From: Owenia fusiformis
Lineage: Eukaryota; Annelida; Polychaeta; Sabellida; Oweniidae
DNA: 64,000 bases
Reading direction: 5' to 3'
NCBI GenBank assembly: GCA_903813345.2
Contig: CAIIXF020000003.1
Span: 10,742,931 to 10,806,930 of the forward strand
In this document: positions 58,401 to 61,018 of the stretch, in pieces
How positions within the stretch are numbered: the first letter of the stretch is position 1
Layout of the letters: each line of letters opens with the position of its first letter
Made by a program: the position numbers and the translations under genes
Notes under the pieces: model-generated
The model's database searches: none
What the model saw: only the letters and a program-made list of their open reading frames with translations
Told to the model about the DNA's origin: nothing

Positions 58401-60090
58401 TTTAAGATGCTATTTGGTGCTTTCTGGGTACTTTCAAAGTGTATGAGTCAATGAAAAAAAATTACAAAAAAAAATATTTTTCAAAAAAAATTATTTTTTT
58501 CAAAATTTTTTTTTCAAATTTATTTTGGGGGGTGACAAAGGGGGGTGCGGTCGCACCCATCGCACCCCCCCATCTGACGGCCCTGCTGCTGCAAGCTATA
58601 CCTATTTATTGTAGTAACATGACTACAATTAGAAGTCACAGCTTCAGGGATTTCTCTTTCTCTTTTTTTGCTAGGTAAGAAGCAGATATTTTATTCTGGA
58701 TTTGTGACTCTGAATGACCTATAACACATCTGGGCCTTCCTGAAAGTGTATTTATTTCAGTGGCGTAGCATGGGTATTTTGTGAGTGTACGCCACGAGTG
58801 ATCGAAGCCTTAGGGGGAAAGAAAATTTCGACTAATAAAATGTAAATTATTGGCCATTTTTATCCAAAATTTAATTACATGAACTTGTTTTTAAAAATCA
58901 TCTTCCCTCTAAATTTTGAGAGATCACCATGGCGTTTATGTGTATATGACACTACACCAGTGTATTTACCAAGTGATTGTTTAGTAAAATTTATTAGAGA
59001 GAAATAGGTCCAAATAACATTTGCTTTAAGTGTGCTGAAAATCAGCTTGGTTGGGAACACTGCTTCTCCTGATTACATGTAGTGAATACATTGTATTTTA
59101 ATTCTACTAAGCATGCAGCTAGCACCTCCAGAGCACACAGGGAACACAGAACAAATTGACAACACAATATGAATTATTCCAAATTAACAACACAATATGA
59201 ATTATTCCAAATTGACAACAAAATATGAATTATTCCAAATTGACAACACAATATGAATTATTCCAAATTGACAACACAATATGAATTATTCACATACTTT
59301 GGGAACAATGATTCATACATGTACATGTATTAAGATAGGGATCTCCATTATACATGTAGAGACTGCTATCCAGGACCTGATGTGTGGGTGAAGCTCTTGA
59401 AAAATTGTCATTACAATGTACTTACTTCTTTAACAGTACCTGATCAACAAAAATAAATATGCATAAATGAACATGAATAAATGTTGCTACATTTGTTGAC
59501 TATAGTAGCTGTTATTCCTCAGGGGGACCTTCATAGAGTAGCACATGTTAGCTCTTTTTGGATCTCATTCATTTATATAGTAGCTGTTATTCCTCAGGGG
59601 GACCTTCATAGAGTAGCACATGTTAGCTCTTTTTGGATCTCATTCATTTATATAGTAGCTGTTATTCCTCAGGGGGACCTTTATAGAGTAGCACATATAA
59701 GCTCTTTTTGGATCTCATTCATTTATATAGTAGCTGTTATTCCTCAGGGGGACCTTCATAGAGTAGCACATGTTAGCTCTTTTTGGATCTCATTCATTTA
59801 TATAGTAGCTGTTATTCCTCAGGGGGACCTTCATAGAGTAGCACATGTTAGCTCTTTTTGGATCTCATTCATTTATTTATCACAGTTGGATAAATCAAAG
59901 TTTCATATAACTTCAAATGAATTTACACAGTCTTTCCAATGTGAGAGGTAACATTTAAAATTCTTGAAGGATAATATTAAAGTTGAATGCTTACCCGTGC
60001 ATGACCACAAGAGGTCCCTTCAGCTGCTGGTAGGAACTTTGTCTCACATTTCAAGCCTCCACTGTGACACCATAGATGTGTGCAGACATC
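16254..60090 (-). CDS. ADAMTS16/18: ADAMTS16/18-like secreted metalloprotease, 3' 14 exons (5' part outside window)
   Basis: Joined exons (transcript order): 60090-59995, 52843-52695, 52464-52401, 49984-49873, 46925-46795, 45129-45006, 41089-40845, 39646-39511, 36205-36079, 32040-31836, 28016-27834, 23732-23541, 20690-20534, 16411-16254. They total 2079 nt, and every junction keeps frame with AG acceptors and GT donors. The product is the C-terminal part of an extracellular matrix ADAMTS protease. Modules in order are disintegrin-like end, central TSR, cysteine-rich, spacer, five C-terminal TSRs and PLAC. The ADAMTS16/18 assignment rests on family knowledge: six TSRs plus PLAC, and diagnostic stretches such as WKPYTDIF, LYCKAEGYDF, VCVDGLC, VGCDNVV, YYLTGHW, LMQGYNPGI and WCYLVPKH. 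This ancillary region normally governs matrix binding and substrate choice. The catalytic zinc site is not in the window, so activity cannot be judged. The orthologue group could be confirmed by a tree. Confidence 0.93.
16806..17016 (+). repeat. Two copies of a GGAGGGGCGCTAATTA repeat
   Basis: ATTGGATTCATGGCGGAGGG (16801 onward) and ATTGGATTTATGACGGAGGG (16944 onward) each continue GCGCTAATTA, CTATAATAAGA and CACTTCTTCC/GACTTCTTCC. CACTTCTTCCTAGTCTATAA recurs at 17546-17566. They may be parts of the element that carries the recombinase fragment at 17179. Confidence 0.5.
17179..17445 (+). pseudogene. N-terminal fragment of a Crypton-like (DUF3504) tyrosine-recombinase protein
   Basis: It starts MAAASTSRFKNVEDEDIISL and continues LESKDSQNTKKNLKLCTKLL, DFAQESN and LSELTADILKYNM. 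The pattern RFxxVxxxDIxxLLxxKxSxNTKK, then a short helix and an L-xx-L segment, resembles the N-terminal core-binding part of Crypton-derived tyrosine recombinase proteins common in marine invertebrates. The Arg/His/Tyr catalytic domain is missing and the frame ends at 17445, so it is a fragment. It lies antisense in the last intron of the ADAMTS gene. GACCTCTCCA/TGGAGAGGTC inverted arms follow at 17459-17522. Confidence 0.5.
17446..19284. other. Intron sequence between PLAC and TSR6 exons, dispersed repeats only
   Basis: AAATCTGGAGTCTAGTGCTT at 18506 is a dispersed repeat also seen near 25482 and 55905. 18832-18915 (ACTTTGAAAGTTGGTAACCC ... GGAACGTTA) is inverted at 25020-25120, spanning two coding exons. 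No coding content is recognised. Confidence 0.45.
19285..20104. mobile_element. 0.82 kb TIR element rich in CGTTC/GAACG words
   Basis: The ends CTAACCC...ATCACACCAAACTAG (19285-19310) and CTAGTTTGGTGTGAT...GGGTTAG (20080-20104) are inverted. A third inward copy (TTGTTTGGTGTGAT) sits at 19688-19702. The interior repeats CGTTC, GTTCT and ACGTCC words throughout. It is non-coding, and no clear target duplication is seen. Confidence 0.65.
20534..20690 (-). CDS. ADAMTS16/18: ADAMTS exon: TSR6
   Basis: This 157-nt exon starts in phase 0 at CSVTCGTGVETRVVKC and ends one base into a codon after NSVLNT. It holds the last TSR, with cysteines at CSVTC, VKC, AVC, RKC and KPC. No Trp segment follows, so no seventh TSR is expected. 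The acceptor is AATTACAG and the donor GTATTC. Confidence 0.9.
20865..21480 (+). repeat. Tandem pair of an about 240-bp repeat with GACCTT...AAGGTCA words
   Basis: The block GATGGTTTTGTAAAAATAAA, TTGGTTAATTTGAAGCAAG, TGACCTTGAGAAGGTCATTG occurs from about 20940 and again from about 21190. It opens with GGCATTAACATGACAAAATG then TCACCACCTAG, an entry shared with 46129 and 61019. Non-coding. Confidence 0.65.
22004..22300 (-). repeat. Two copies of a GGCAGCCATTTTGGATT repeat
   Basis: AACTGATTAGTTTTTGGGCA at 22004 and AACTGATTAGTTTTTCGGCA at 22168 each continue TTCTxGGTAAAxGTTAAGG and end in AAATTTTxAGGGATGTTTCT. They are the reverse complement of the 29940-30930 array monomer. Confidence 0.6.
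23541..23732 (-). CDS. ADAMTS16/18: ADAMTS exon: TSR5
   Basis: This 192-nt exon is phase 0 at both ends. It starts CSTTCGPGVRKRKLMC, continues with AQCYNLPKPN and EQCTISKQC, and ends ARWYVTAWNK, the Trp segment of TSR6. All six cysteines are kept, and CSTTCGPG fits the O-fucosylation consensus. The acceptor is CTCCAG and the donor GTAAGA. It has the same architecture as the TSR4 exon: the boundary falls between the Trp segment and the first Cys. Confidence 0.92.
24134..24830. mobile_element. 0.7 kb TIR element with about 170-bp arms
   Basis: GCCTAACCATCGGCAATGTA ... ACAAAATATACTGTCGTACA at 24136-24180 is inverted at 24778-24830. The arms continue to about 24300 and 24630 (GATTAATTTT/AAAATTAATC, CATGAAATCTTTATG). 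The unpaired centre is AT-rich and carries no ORF. Confidence 0.7.
25121..26468. other. Intron sequence (TSR4-TSR5), no gene seen
   Basis: It holds a dispersed TCTGGAGTCTATTGCTTTTG repeat near 25485 and otherwise AT-rich unassigned sequence. The minus-strand ORF 25168-25422 has no recognisable domain and lies inside the intron. Confidence 0.35.
26469..27692. mobile_element. 1.22 kb TIR element with 15-bp tandem units in both ends and 9-bp target duplication
   Basis: The left end GGGGTCAACCC (26469) is followed by six 15-bp units CCCAGTTCTCCGAAA (26477-26566). The right end carries seven inverted units (27580-27684) and GGGGTGCACCC to 27692. TAGCAGCAT at 26460-26468 and 27693-27701 is a perfect 9-bp duplication. 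Tandem units inside inverted ends recall foldback/TU-type elements, and the 9-bp duplication recalls Mutator-like elements (family knowledge). The interior of about 1 kb has no transposase. The minus-strand SPKPx pentapeptide ORFs are translations of the 15-bp unit. Confidence 0.85.
27834..28016 (-). CDS. ADAMTS16/18: ADAMTS exon: TSR4
   Basis: This 183-nt exon is phase 0 at both ends, so it is a symmetric module. It begins directly at CSASCGSGKKKRDVVC and runs through NMCLYIPKPVTTQSC and GKCPKLQWLLSSWSK. It holds the six cysteines of TSR4 and then the Trp segment of TSR5. The LQWLLSSWS stretch aligns with the same position of vertebrate ADAMTS18 as I recall it. The acceptor is TTTTTTCAG and the donor GTAAGA. 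Confidence 0.92.
28990..31335 (+). repeat. Intronic repeat block with a tandem array of about 155-bp monomers
   Basis: The 29940-30930 core holds about six to seven monomers of the form AAAATCCAAAATGGCCGCC, ATTTACCCAGAATGCC, AATCAGTTCTAGATTTTCAT, GAAAATTTGAAATTGATC and GACTTTACAGACAAGATTTT. Starts are near 29950, 30117, 30279, 30415, 30577, 30736 and 30885. It is bounded by GGAGGCCCCATA at 29072 and a near-palindromic AGGAGGCCCCAT/ATGGAGGGCCTCCT at 31310-31333. 29727-29850 matches the 53500-53650 arm in inverted orientation. No coding content; the ORF at 30125 is array translation. Confidence 0.65.
31836..32040 (-). CDS. ADAMTS16/18: ADAMTS exon: TSR3
   Basis: This 205-nt exon finishes the Arg codon and ends in phase 0. 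It encodes WVTQAWQQCSRSCGGG, KRRVYCMQQ, KFCQQIKPPRKQDCN and HECPPEWHISHWSQ. All six cysteines of TSR3 are present, plus the tryptophans of TSR4. CSRSCGGG fits the O-fucosylation consensus. The acceptor is CACTTCTAG. The donor reads CAG then GTTGGC, which is weak beyond the GT; no better donor lies nearby and the join to CSASC is exact. Confidence 0.9.
32130..35509. mobile_element. 3.4 kb foldback element filling most of the TSR2-TSR3 intron
   Basis: Outer arms of about 175 bp, 32130-32305 and 35330-35509, are inverted (GAGCAAAG ... ACCATTGGAAAGCT ... GTGTCAGCTTTAAGGATCT ... GGGGTAAAATTATGAAAT). Inside them, 32320-32570 and 33590-33770 are inverted tracts of AATTAGTTG/TAATTAAC words. The ORF-free interior also holds a nested TTAA-flanked element (34252-34911). 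No clear target duplication is seen outside. The intron is 32041-36078, so the element makes up about 84 percent of it. Confidence 0.7.
34252..34911. mobile_element. 660-bp piggyBac-type MITE with TTAA duplication
   Basis: AGTCCCCAT at 34252-34260 is exactly inverted at 34903-34911 (ATGGGGACT), and each end abuts TTAA (34248-34251 and 34912-34915). TTAA target duplication is the hallmark of the piggyBac superfamily. The interior is AT-rich and lacks a transposase, so it must depend on a partner. Confidence 0.7.
36079..36205 (-). CDS. ADAMTS16/18: ADAMTS exon: rest of TSR2
   Basis: This 127-nt exon takes two bases to finish Gly and ends two bases into an Arg codon. It encodes TQVTSAKCLRDYADEMEDKF, then CAKKDKPITG and PCNEQPCPA. 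It supplies the last four cysteines of TSR2 (KC, FC, PC, PC). The acceptor is ACTTATAG and the donor GTACTA. About the last 20 intron bases plus the first 45 exon bases match the unit of the minisatellite that fills the adjoining upstream intron; the shared block includes the AAGTGCCTCAGAGATT that encodes KCLRD. Confidence 0.93.
36497..37507 (+). mobile_element. 1.0 kb element with GGCGGCCATTTT monomers, inserted in the minisatellite
   Basis: It interrupts a minisatellite unit: GATGTCAA on the left, TAATCTCAG on the right. It starts CCAGAACAACGGCAACGCCA and AGCGTAGCGAATCCCATC, and ends with a GGACGGAC run plus CCGAACTTCGTTCGATGGGA. Near its ends, AATCCCATC(A/G)AAC and GTTCGATGGGAT are inverted. 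Inside are about four monomers of 130-150 bp (AAAATGGCGGCCATTTTTC, CCTTCTACCAAAAGTGTCAT, AACAAAATCGCTCCACTAC). Non-coding. Confidence 0.7.
38224..38760. mobile_element. 0.54 kb TIR element inserted at TA in the minisatellite
   Basis: It splits a unit between GTAAGTA and TAAAATGATGTC. The ends CACCGTTTGACAAAATAAAA then ATGACACCCACC, and GGTGGGTGTCATTTTTTGTG then TCACCCTGG, are inverted with some divergence. TA on both sides suggests a Tc1/mariner-type MITE. No ORF. Confidence 0.65.
39216..39510. repeat. CAGGGTGAGCC element end bordering the minisatellite
   Basis: TACAGGGTGAGCCAAAAAAG at 39222 is inverted at 20217-20236 (TTTTGGCTCACCCTGTA) and resembles CAGGGTGGGCCAAAAAGTG at 41170. It looks like a common transposon terminus. 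The other end of this copy is not clear. Confidence 0.4.
39511..39646 (-). CDS. ADAMTS16/18: ADAMTS exon: spacer end and start of TSR2
   Basis: This 136-nt exon starts in phase 0 and ends one base into a Gly codon. It encodes VLMQGYNPGIYYEYTMPKIN, a linker, then HNYTWSAVTSQCSVTCAG. The LxQGxNPGIxxEYxxPK string closes the spacer. CSVTCAGG fits the O-fucosylation consensus, and NYT is a possible N-glycosylation site. The acceptor is GTTCCAG and the donor GTAGGT. Confidence 0.92.
39700..40806 (+). repeat. Intronic repeat, GGGATAAT-ended family
   Basis: From about 40380, monomers of GGCATCAGCATATAAAATTT, GAACCAAATC, TTTGAGTTATCAAAGAT and CATTTTGAAA(A/T)TCAG repeat roughly every 150 bp. The copy ends GACAGATGGAAAGACG ... 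TTCATTTGGTGGGATAAT at 40807. The part before 40380 is unassigned sequence with a TAGCCAGCTTTCAGGGC transition. Confidence 0.55.
40845..41089 (-). CDS. ADAMTS16/18: ADAMTS exon: spacer domain
   Basis: This 245-nt exon finishes the Asp codon and ends in phase 0 after IVE. It encodes most of the cysteine-free spacer: DYHEIVKIPKGARSLKISE, ISPNYLAIK, AYYLTGHWRVTWPGKF, FEYKRP and GPIDEQLIVE. The (I/V)PxGAxxIxI, YLAI, YYLNGxW and GPxxExLxVx blocks are typical beta-strand motifs of the ADAMTS spacer, which binds substrate and heparan sulfate in better-studied members. The acceptor is GTTCCAG and the donor GTAGGT. Confidence 0.93.
41090..45005. other. Intron between spacer and cysteine-rich exons, several GGGATAAT-family copies
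   Basis: 41163-41190 carries a CAGGGTGGGCCAAAAAGTG terminus. Family copies occur at about 42540-43003 (start AACATCAACGCCAAAACGTA; end TTCGTTTGATGGGATAAT) and as a 170-bp minimal copy at 44082-44250. A T-rich run lies at 43110-43140. 41190-42530 and 43310-44080 hold nothing I can assign. No exon is seen. Confidence 0.45.
44082..44250 (+). repeat. Minimal 170-bp copy of the GGGATAAT family (no monomer array)
   Basis: It starts CTAGAAATCAGCAACTCCAT then GGAGCAGCAAATCCCAATGA, and ends CTACCGAACTGTGTTCGTTG then GGATAATG. Only one short internal segment lies between the conserved ends, in contrast to about 14 monomers at 50125-52312. Confidence 0.6.
45006..45129 (-). CDS. ADAMTS16/18: ADAMTS exon: cysteine-rich module end and spacer entry
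   Basis: This 124-nt exon starts in phase 0 and ends one base into an Asp codon. It encodes EVGCDNVVKSKAVIDRCGVC, then GGNGTDCDIINGTFTDQPKQY. The VGCDxxxxSxAxxDxCGVCxG string is the family signature that closes the cysteine-rich module. Two N-x-T sequons (both NGT) are potential N-glycosylation sites. The acceptor is TTGTAG and the donor GTAAGA. Confidence 0.93.
45550..46755 (+). repeat. Intronic repeat array (CATATAAAATTTGAACCAAAT monomers) and GACCTT repeat
   Basis: 45550-46128 holds about five diverged monomers (GGCATCAGCATATAAAAT, TGAACCAAATCTG, TTTGAGTTATCAAAGAT, ATGGTGGCCATTT). 46129-46520 is the GACCTTGAGAAGGTCA family also seen at 20865 and 61019. 46555-46610 carries the short CACCAACCACCGATCACCAA segment that is expanded at 61610-62262. 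The block ends TTTGTTGGGTGTGATAAT at 46755. Confidence 0.6.
46795..46925 (-). CDS. ADAMTS16/18: ADAMTS exon: cysteine-rich module, middle
   Basis: This 131-nt exon takes two bases to finish a Glu codon and ends in phase 0. It encodes EDDFCRLYCKAEGYDFYFAL, then SNKVVDGTRC and NVCVDGLCM. The C-x-L-x-C, DGTxC and VCxDGxC blocks are the conserved core of the module. The FYFALSNKVVDGT stretch is close to the ADAMTS16/18 form. The acceptor is TTTCAG and the donor GTAAGT. Confidence 0.93.
47077..48007. mobile_element. 0.93 kb TIR element with GGTCGGT words and 9-bp target duplication
   Basis: The left end GGGTTTTCGTAAAACACAGA then CCGCCGACCACCGACCACCG is inverted at the right end (ACCGACCGGTCGGTGGTCGG then TCTTTTCCGAAAACCC). 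GTTATATCT at 47068-47076 and 48008-48016 is a perfect 9-bp duplication. GGTCGG words also occur inside (47150-47165, 47889-47920). No transposase ORF. The GGG terminus and 9-bp duplication match the elements at 26469 and 2422 in type. Confidence 0.8.
48330..49110. repeat. Repeat rich in ATAGGATATCCTAT and GATATTCxATGGT words
   Basis: AGGATATCCTATGATTTCC at 48348 and ATAGGATATCCTCT at 48483 enclose an imperfect hairpin (GGATATCGCGCATCTCCATT against AGATGGACGATATC). Hairpin-forming GATATTCGATGG words follow at 48825-48925. A similar ATAGGATATCCTATGA pair bounds 60438-60602. Non-coding. Confidence 0.5.
49111..49872. other. Intron remainder before cysteine-rich exon, nothing recognised
   Basis: AT-rich unassigned sequence. 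The minus-strand ORF 49366-49557 has no domain features. Confidence 0.3.
49873..49984 (-). CDS. ADAMTS16/18: ADAMTS exon: start of cysteine-rich module
   Basis: This 112-nt exon starts in phase 0 and ends one base into a Glu codon. It encodes ECPAESSDFRAYQCAQYNSE followed by KFRGYLYNWKPYTDIFD. The dFRaxQC and FRGxxYxWKPYT strings are the entry to the ADAMTS cysteine-rich module, and the WKPYT form favours the ADAMTS16/18 branch. The acceptor is TTGTAG and the donor GTGAGA. Confidence 0.92.
50125..52312 (+). repeat. Long GGGATAAT-family copy with about 14 monomers, cut by a GC-rich element
   Basis: It starts AACAGCAACTCCACGAAGTA then CCAAATCCCACCGAAC near 50128 and ends CGAACTTTGTTTGGTGGGAT then AA at 52311. 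The terminal ATCCCACC and GGTGGGAT words are inverted. In between, monomers of about 150 bp repeat CATATAAAATTTGAACCAAA, TCAAAGATTAC and GGCCATTTTGAAATTCA. The GC-rich TIR element 51212-51876 interrupts it. Non-coding; it fills the intron between the TSR1 and cysteine-rich exons. Confidence 0.65.
51212..51876. mobile_element. 665-bp GC-rich TIR element with CCGGCCG/CCGAGCTC words
   Basis: The 27-bp ends (TGGCCTAGTCACATAGCCCG then GCCGATG) are perfectly inverted at 51850-51876. ATA flanks both ends (51209-51211 and 51877-51879), a possible 3-bp target duplication. CCGGCCG, CGGCCG and CCGAGCTC words fill the interior, which is strikingly GC-rich in an AT-rich intron. Overlapping ORFs on both strands reflect the lack of stop codons in GC-rich DNA. 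No transposase. Confidence 0.8.
52401..52464 (-). CDS. ADAMTS16/18: ADAMTS exon: second half of central TSR1
   Basis: This 64-nt exon completes the split Lys codon and encodes PQYGGKFCEGESREYKICNIQ. It supplies Cys 4 and Cys 5 of TSR1; the sixth comes from the next exon (ECPAESS). The GGKFCEG and YKICN words are the family GGKYCxG and YRxCN blocks. The acceptor is TTTCAG and the donor GTACAT. The intron before it is only 230 bp, the shortest in this gene. Confidence 0.9.
52695..52843 (-). CDS. ADAMTS16/18: ADAMTS exon: WC-xx-G-x-C linker and central TSR1
   Basis: This 149-nt exon starts in phase 0 (WCRKGKCVRFG) and ends with two bases of a Lys codon. It encodes the disintegrin/TSR junction and the first half of TSR1, including GDWSDYGAYTPC and CTRTCGGG. 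CTRTCGGG fits the protein O-fucosyltransferase 2 consensus C-x-x-S/T-C-x-x-G. The second tryptophan of a C-mannosylation WxxW motif is replaced by Tyr (W-S-D-Y). The acceptor is TTGCAG and the donor GTATGT. Confidence 0.92.
53320..53650. repeat. Hairpin repeat with GGTTGATTTTAAAAAAGTA arms
   Basis: 53323-53450 (TGTCTTTCCGAACCTTGTTG ... AGACCTCTCAATATTG ... GGTTGATTTTAAAAAAGTAT) is inverted at 53500-53650. A single arm is found inverted again at 29727-29850. The short ORFs here are not supported. Confidence 0.6.
54174..54510 (+). repeat. Degenerate GATA microsatellite
   Basis: GATAGATA, AGATAGAGA and AGATAGATAAAGAAG words run for about 330 bp with many interruptions. Non-coding. Confidence 0.85.
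54520..55290 (+). repeat. Longest copy of the dispersed repeat seen at 2030 and 4020
   Basis: It contains all blocks found separately in the other two copies, ending CATCAACTAGATACTATACC then TTAAT without interruption. It therefore serves as the empty-site reference for the insertion at 4375-5412. Confidence 0.65.
55291..55710. mobile_element. 420-bp element with ATGCGAGTAG/CTACTCGCAT ends, copy 1
   Basis: ATGCGAGTAG at 55291-55300 is inverted as CTACTCGCAT at 55701-55710. The interior matches 56276-56697 closely (AAATAATCTTGATTTACGTC, CATCTAGAAATxTGGTTT, GAGCCACCTGGTGGTGAA-like). No ORF. Confidence 0.65.
55775..55860 (+). repeat. AAG/AATA simple repeat
   Basis: AGAAGAAGAATAAAGAAGAA words. 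A TCTGGAGTCTAATAATAAGA dispersed repeat follows at about 55900-55980. Confidence 0.8.
56274..56697. mobile_element. 424-bp element with ATGCGAG/CTCGCAT ends, copy 2
   Basis: Same orientation as copy 1 and about 985 bp away. It starts AGATGCGAGAAGAAATAATC and ends TAACTACCTACTCGCATCTG. Sequence is similar throughout, with scattered substitutions. Confidence 0.65.
56900..58600 (+). repeat. G-rich tandem array of about 260-355-bp monomers
   Basis: CCCCCTAGAAAATTTTACA, TTTTAAGATGCTATTTGGTG, CTTTCTGGGCACTTTCAAAG and TGTATGAGTCAAT recur at about 57186, 57541, 57805, 58066 and 58378. Between them lie G runs of up to 13 and GGGGGTGCCAGAGGGGGAGG. The array begins AAGGGGGGTGCGGTTTT and ends GGTCGCACCCATCGCACCCC. 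Apparent ORFs are array translations. Confidence 0.7.
59155..59292 (+). repeat. 28-bp tandem repeat, about 5 copies
   Basis: ATTGACAACACAATATGAAT then TATTCCAA is repeated with one or two substitutions per unit. Non-coding. Confidence 0.85.
59503..59877 (+). repeat. 75-bp tandem repeat, 5 copies
   Basis: The unit TAGCTGTTATTCCTCAGGGG, GACCTTCATAGAGTAGCACA, TGTTAGCTCTTTTTGGATCT, CATTCATTTATATAG is repeated almost exactly at 59503, 59578, 59653, 59728 and 59803. Because 75 is divisible by 3, one frame stays open and gives a 156-residue ORF of identical 25-residue blocks. It lies in an intron about 120 bp from the disintegrin exon and is probably not translated. Confidence 0.9.
59995..60090 (-). 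CDS. ADAMTS16/18: ADAMTS exon: end of disintegrin-like module
   Basis: This 96-nt exon is phase 0 at both ends and encodes 32 residues starting DVCTHLWCHSGG and ending AAEGTSCGHAR. The CxxLWC start and the AA(E/D)GTxCG end are hallmarks of the ADAMTS disintegrin-like module just before the central TSR. The acceptor is TTCTTCAG and the donor GTAAGC. The GHAR end joins WCRKGKC of the next exon, completing the usual G-x-x-x-WC-x-x-G-x-C block. This is the most upstream exon I can find. The 3.9 kb to its right, up to the window edge, shows no further exon. Confidence 0.92.
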
Positions 60091-60429
60091 CTGAAGAAAA
60101 TAAAGATGAACAATCCTGTATATTCATTAGAAATTAAAAAGAAACAGGTCTGACAAAGAGGCACAACAGTCAAGCTAGTTTCATCTTTTAATAGACCCCT
60201 TCATCATCACTACTGAAGTATTCCTTCCTTTAATATGAAACCAGAAAATAACTAATATTCTCTCCAGATCTTTCCAAATCTCTAAATATTGTCAACATGA
60301 AAAATACTATGAAAACAAGTGAAACAAGCGTAGCTTCAATGTTGTAAATAAGAAGCTGTTGTTAAAATATGATGGAAAATATATGGTTGATATCTGATGA
60401 GTATGCGTTTTAGAGCCTGTATATATCCA

Positions 60430-60610
60430 AATAAGTATAGGATATCCTATGATTTTGAGTGATATAAATTTTATCCATAAGTTAATAACTAATCATAAAT
60501 GATATCAATATCTGGATGAGTGAGTGTAGCGAATGAGTGCACATATTGATCTTAATGAGTGGATTAAAAGGATATCACAAAAATTTATAGGATATTCTAT
60601 TTACTCCCAT
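60430..60610. repeat. ATAGGATATCCTATGA-bounded repeat
   Basis: ATAGGATATCCTATGATTTT at 60438 and TATAGGATATTCTATTTAC at 60588 form inverted ends of a 165-bp segment. Related words occur at 48348-48490. Confidence 0.45.
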
Positions 60611-61018
60611 ACGTCAACTATAAAACTAAACCAATCATTTCAAAACAACAATCATTCATTCATTTATCATGTGACATCATGAAATCACCACTAACAATTA
60701 ACGTCACAGGGGTGGGTCCAAAAACTAACAAGGTGGGGGCCAAAATTTCAAGTTTGAAAAAATTCAGAACTTTGTTCGATGGGATACTTATTTCTTGTTT
60801 TTTGAACATCGGTGATTTTTCCAATTTACAATTTCTTTACAATTGTAAAATGGGACAAAGGTTTTAAAACATGCTACTATTGTTGACACAGATAGGTAGG
60901 CGCACTATGACAATAGCTCACCATGTGAGCTAAAAACTACTTATAAATGTGTTTTTTTCCATTATTTCACATTGTTTGACCACAGTCTGTCCTATCACTT
61001 GAATAAAGAGGGAATTAC

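Noticed and set aside
57052-58678. Several 60-82-codon ORFs with Gly runs
   Set aside because: Translations of the G-rich intronic array.
59481-59951. 156-codon ORF with identical 25-residue blocks
   Set aside because: Translation of a 75-bp tandem repeat within an intron, opposite to the gene; no start context or domain.
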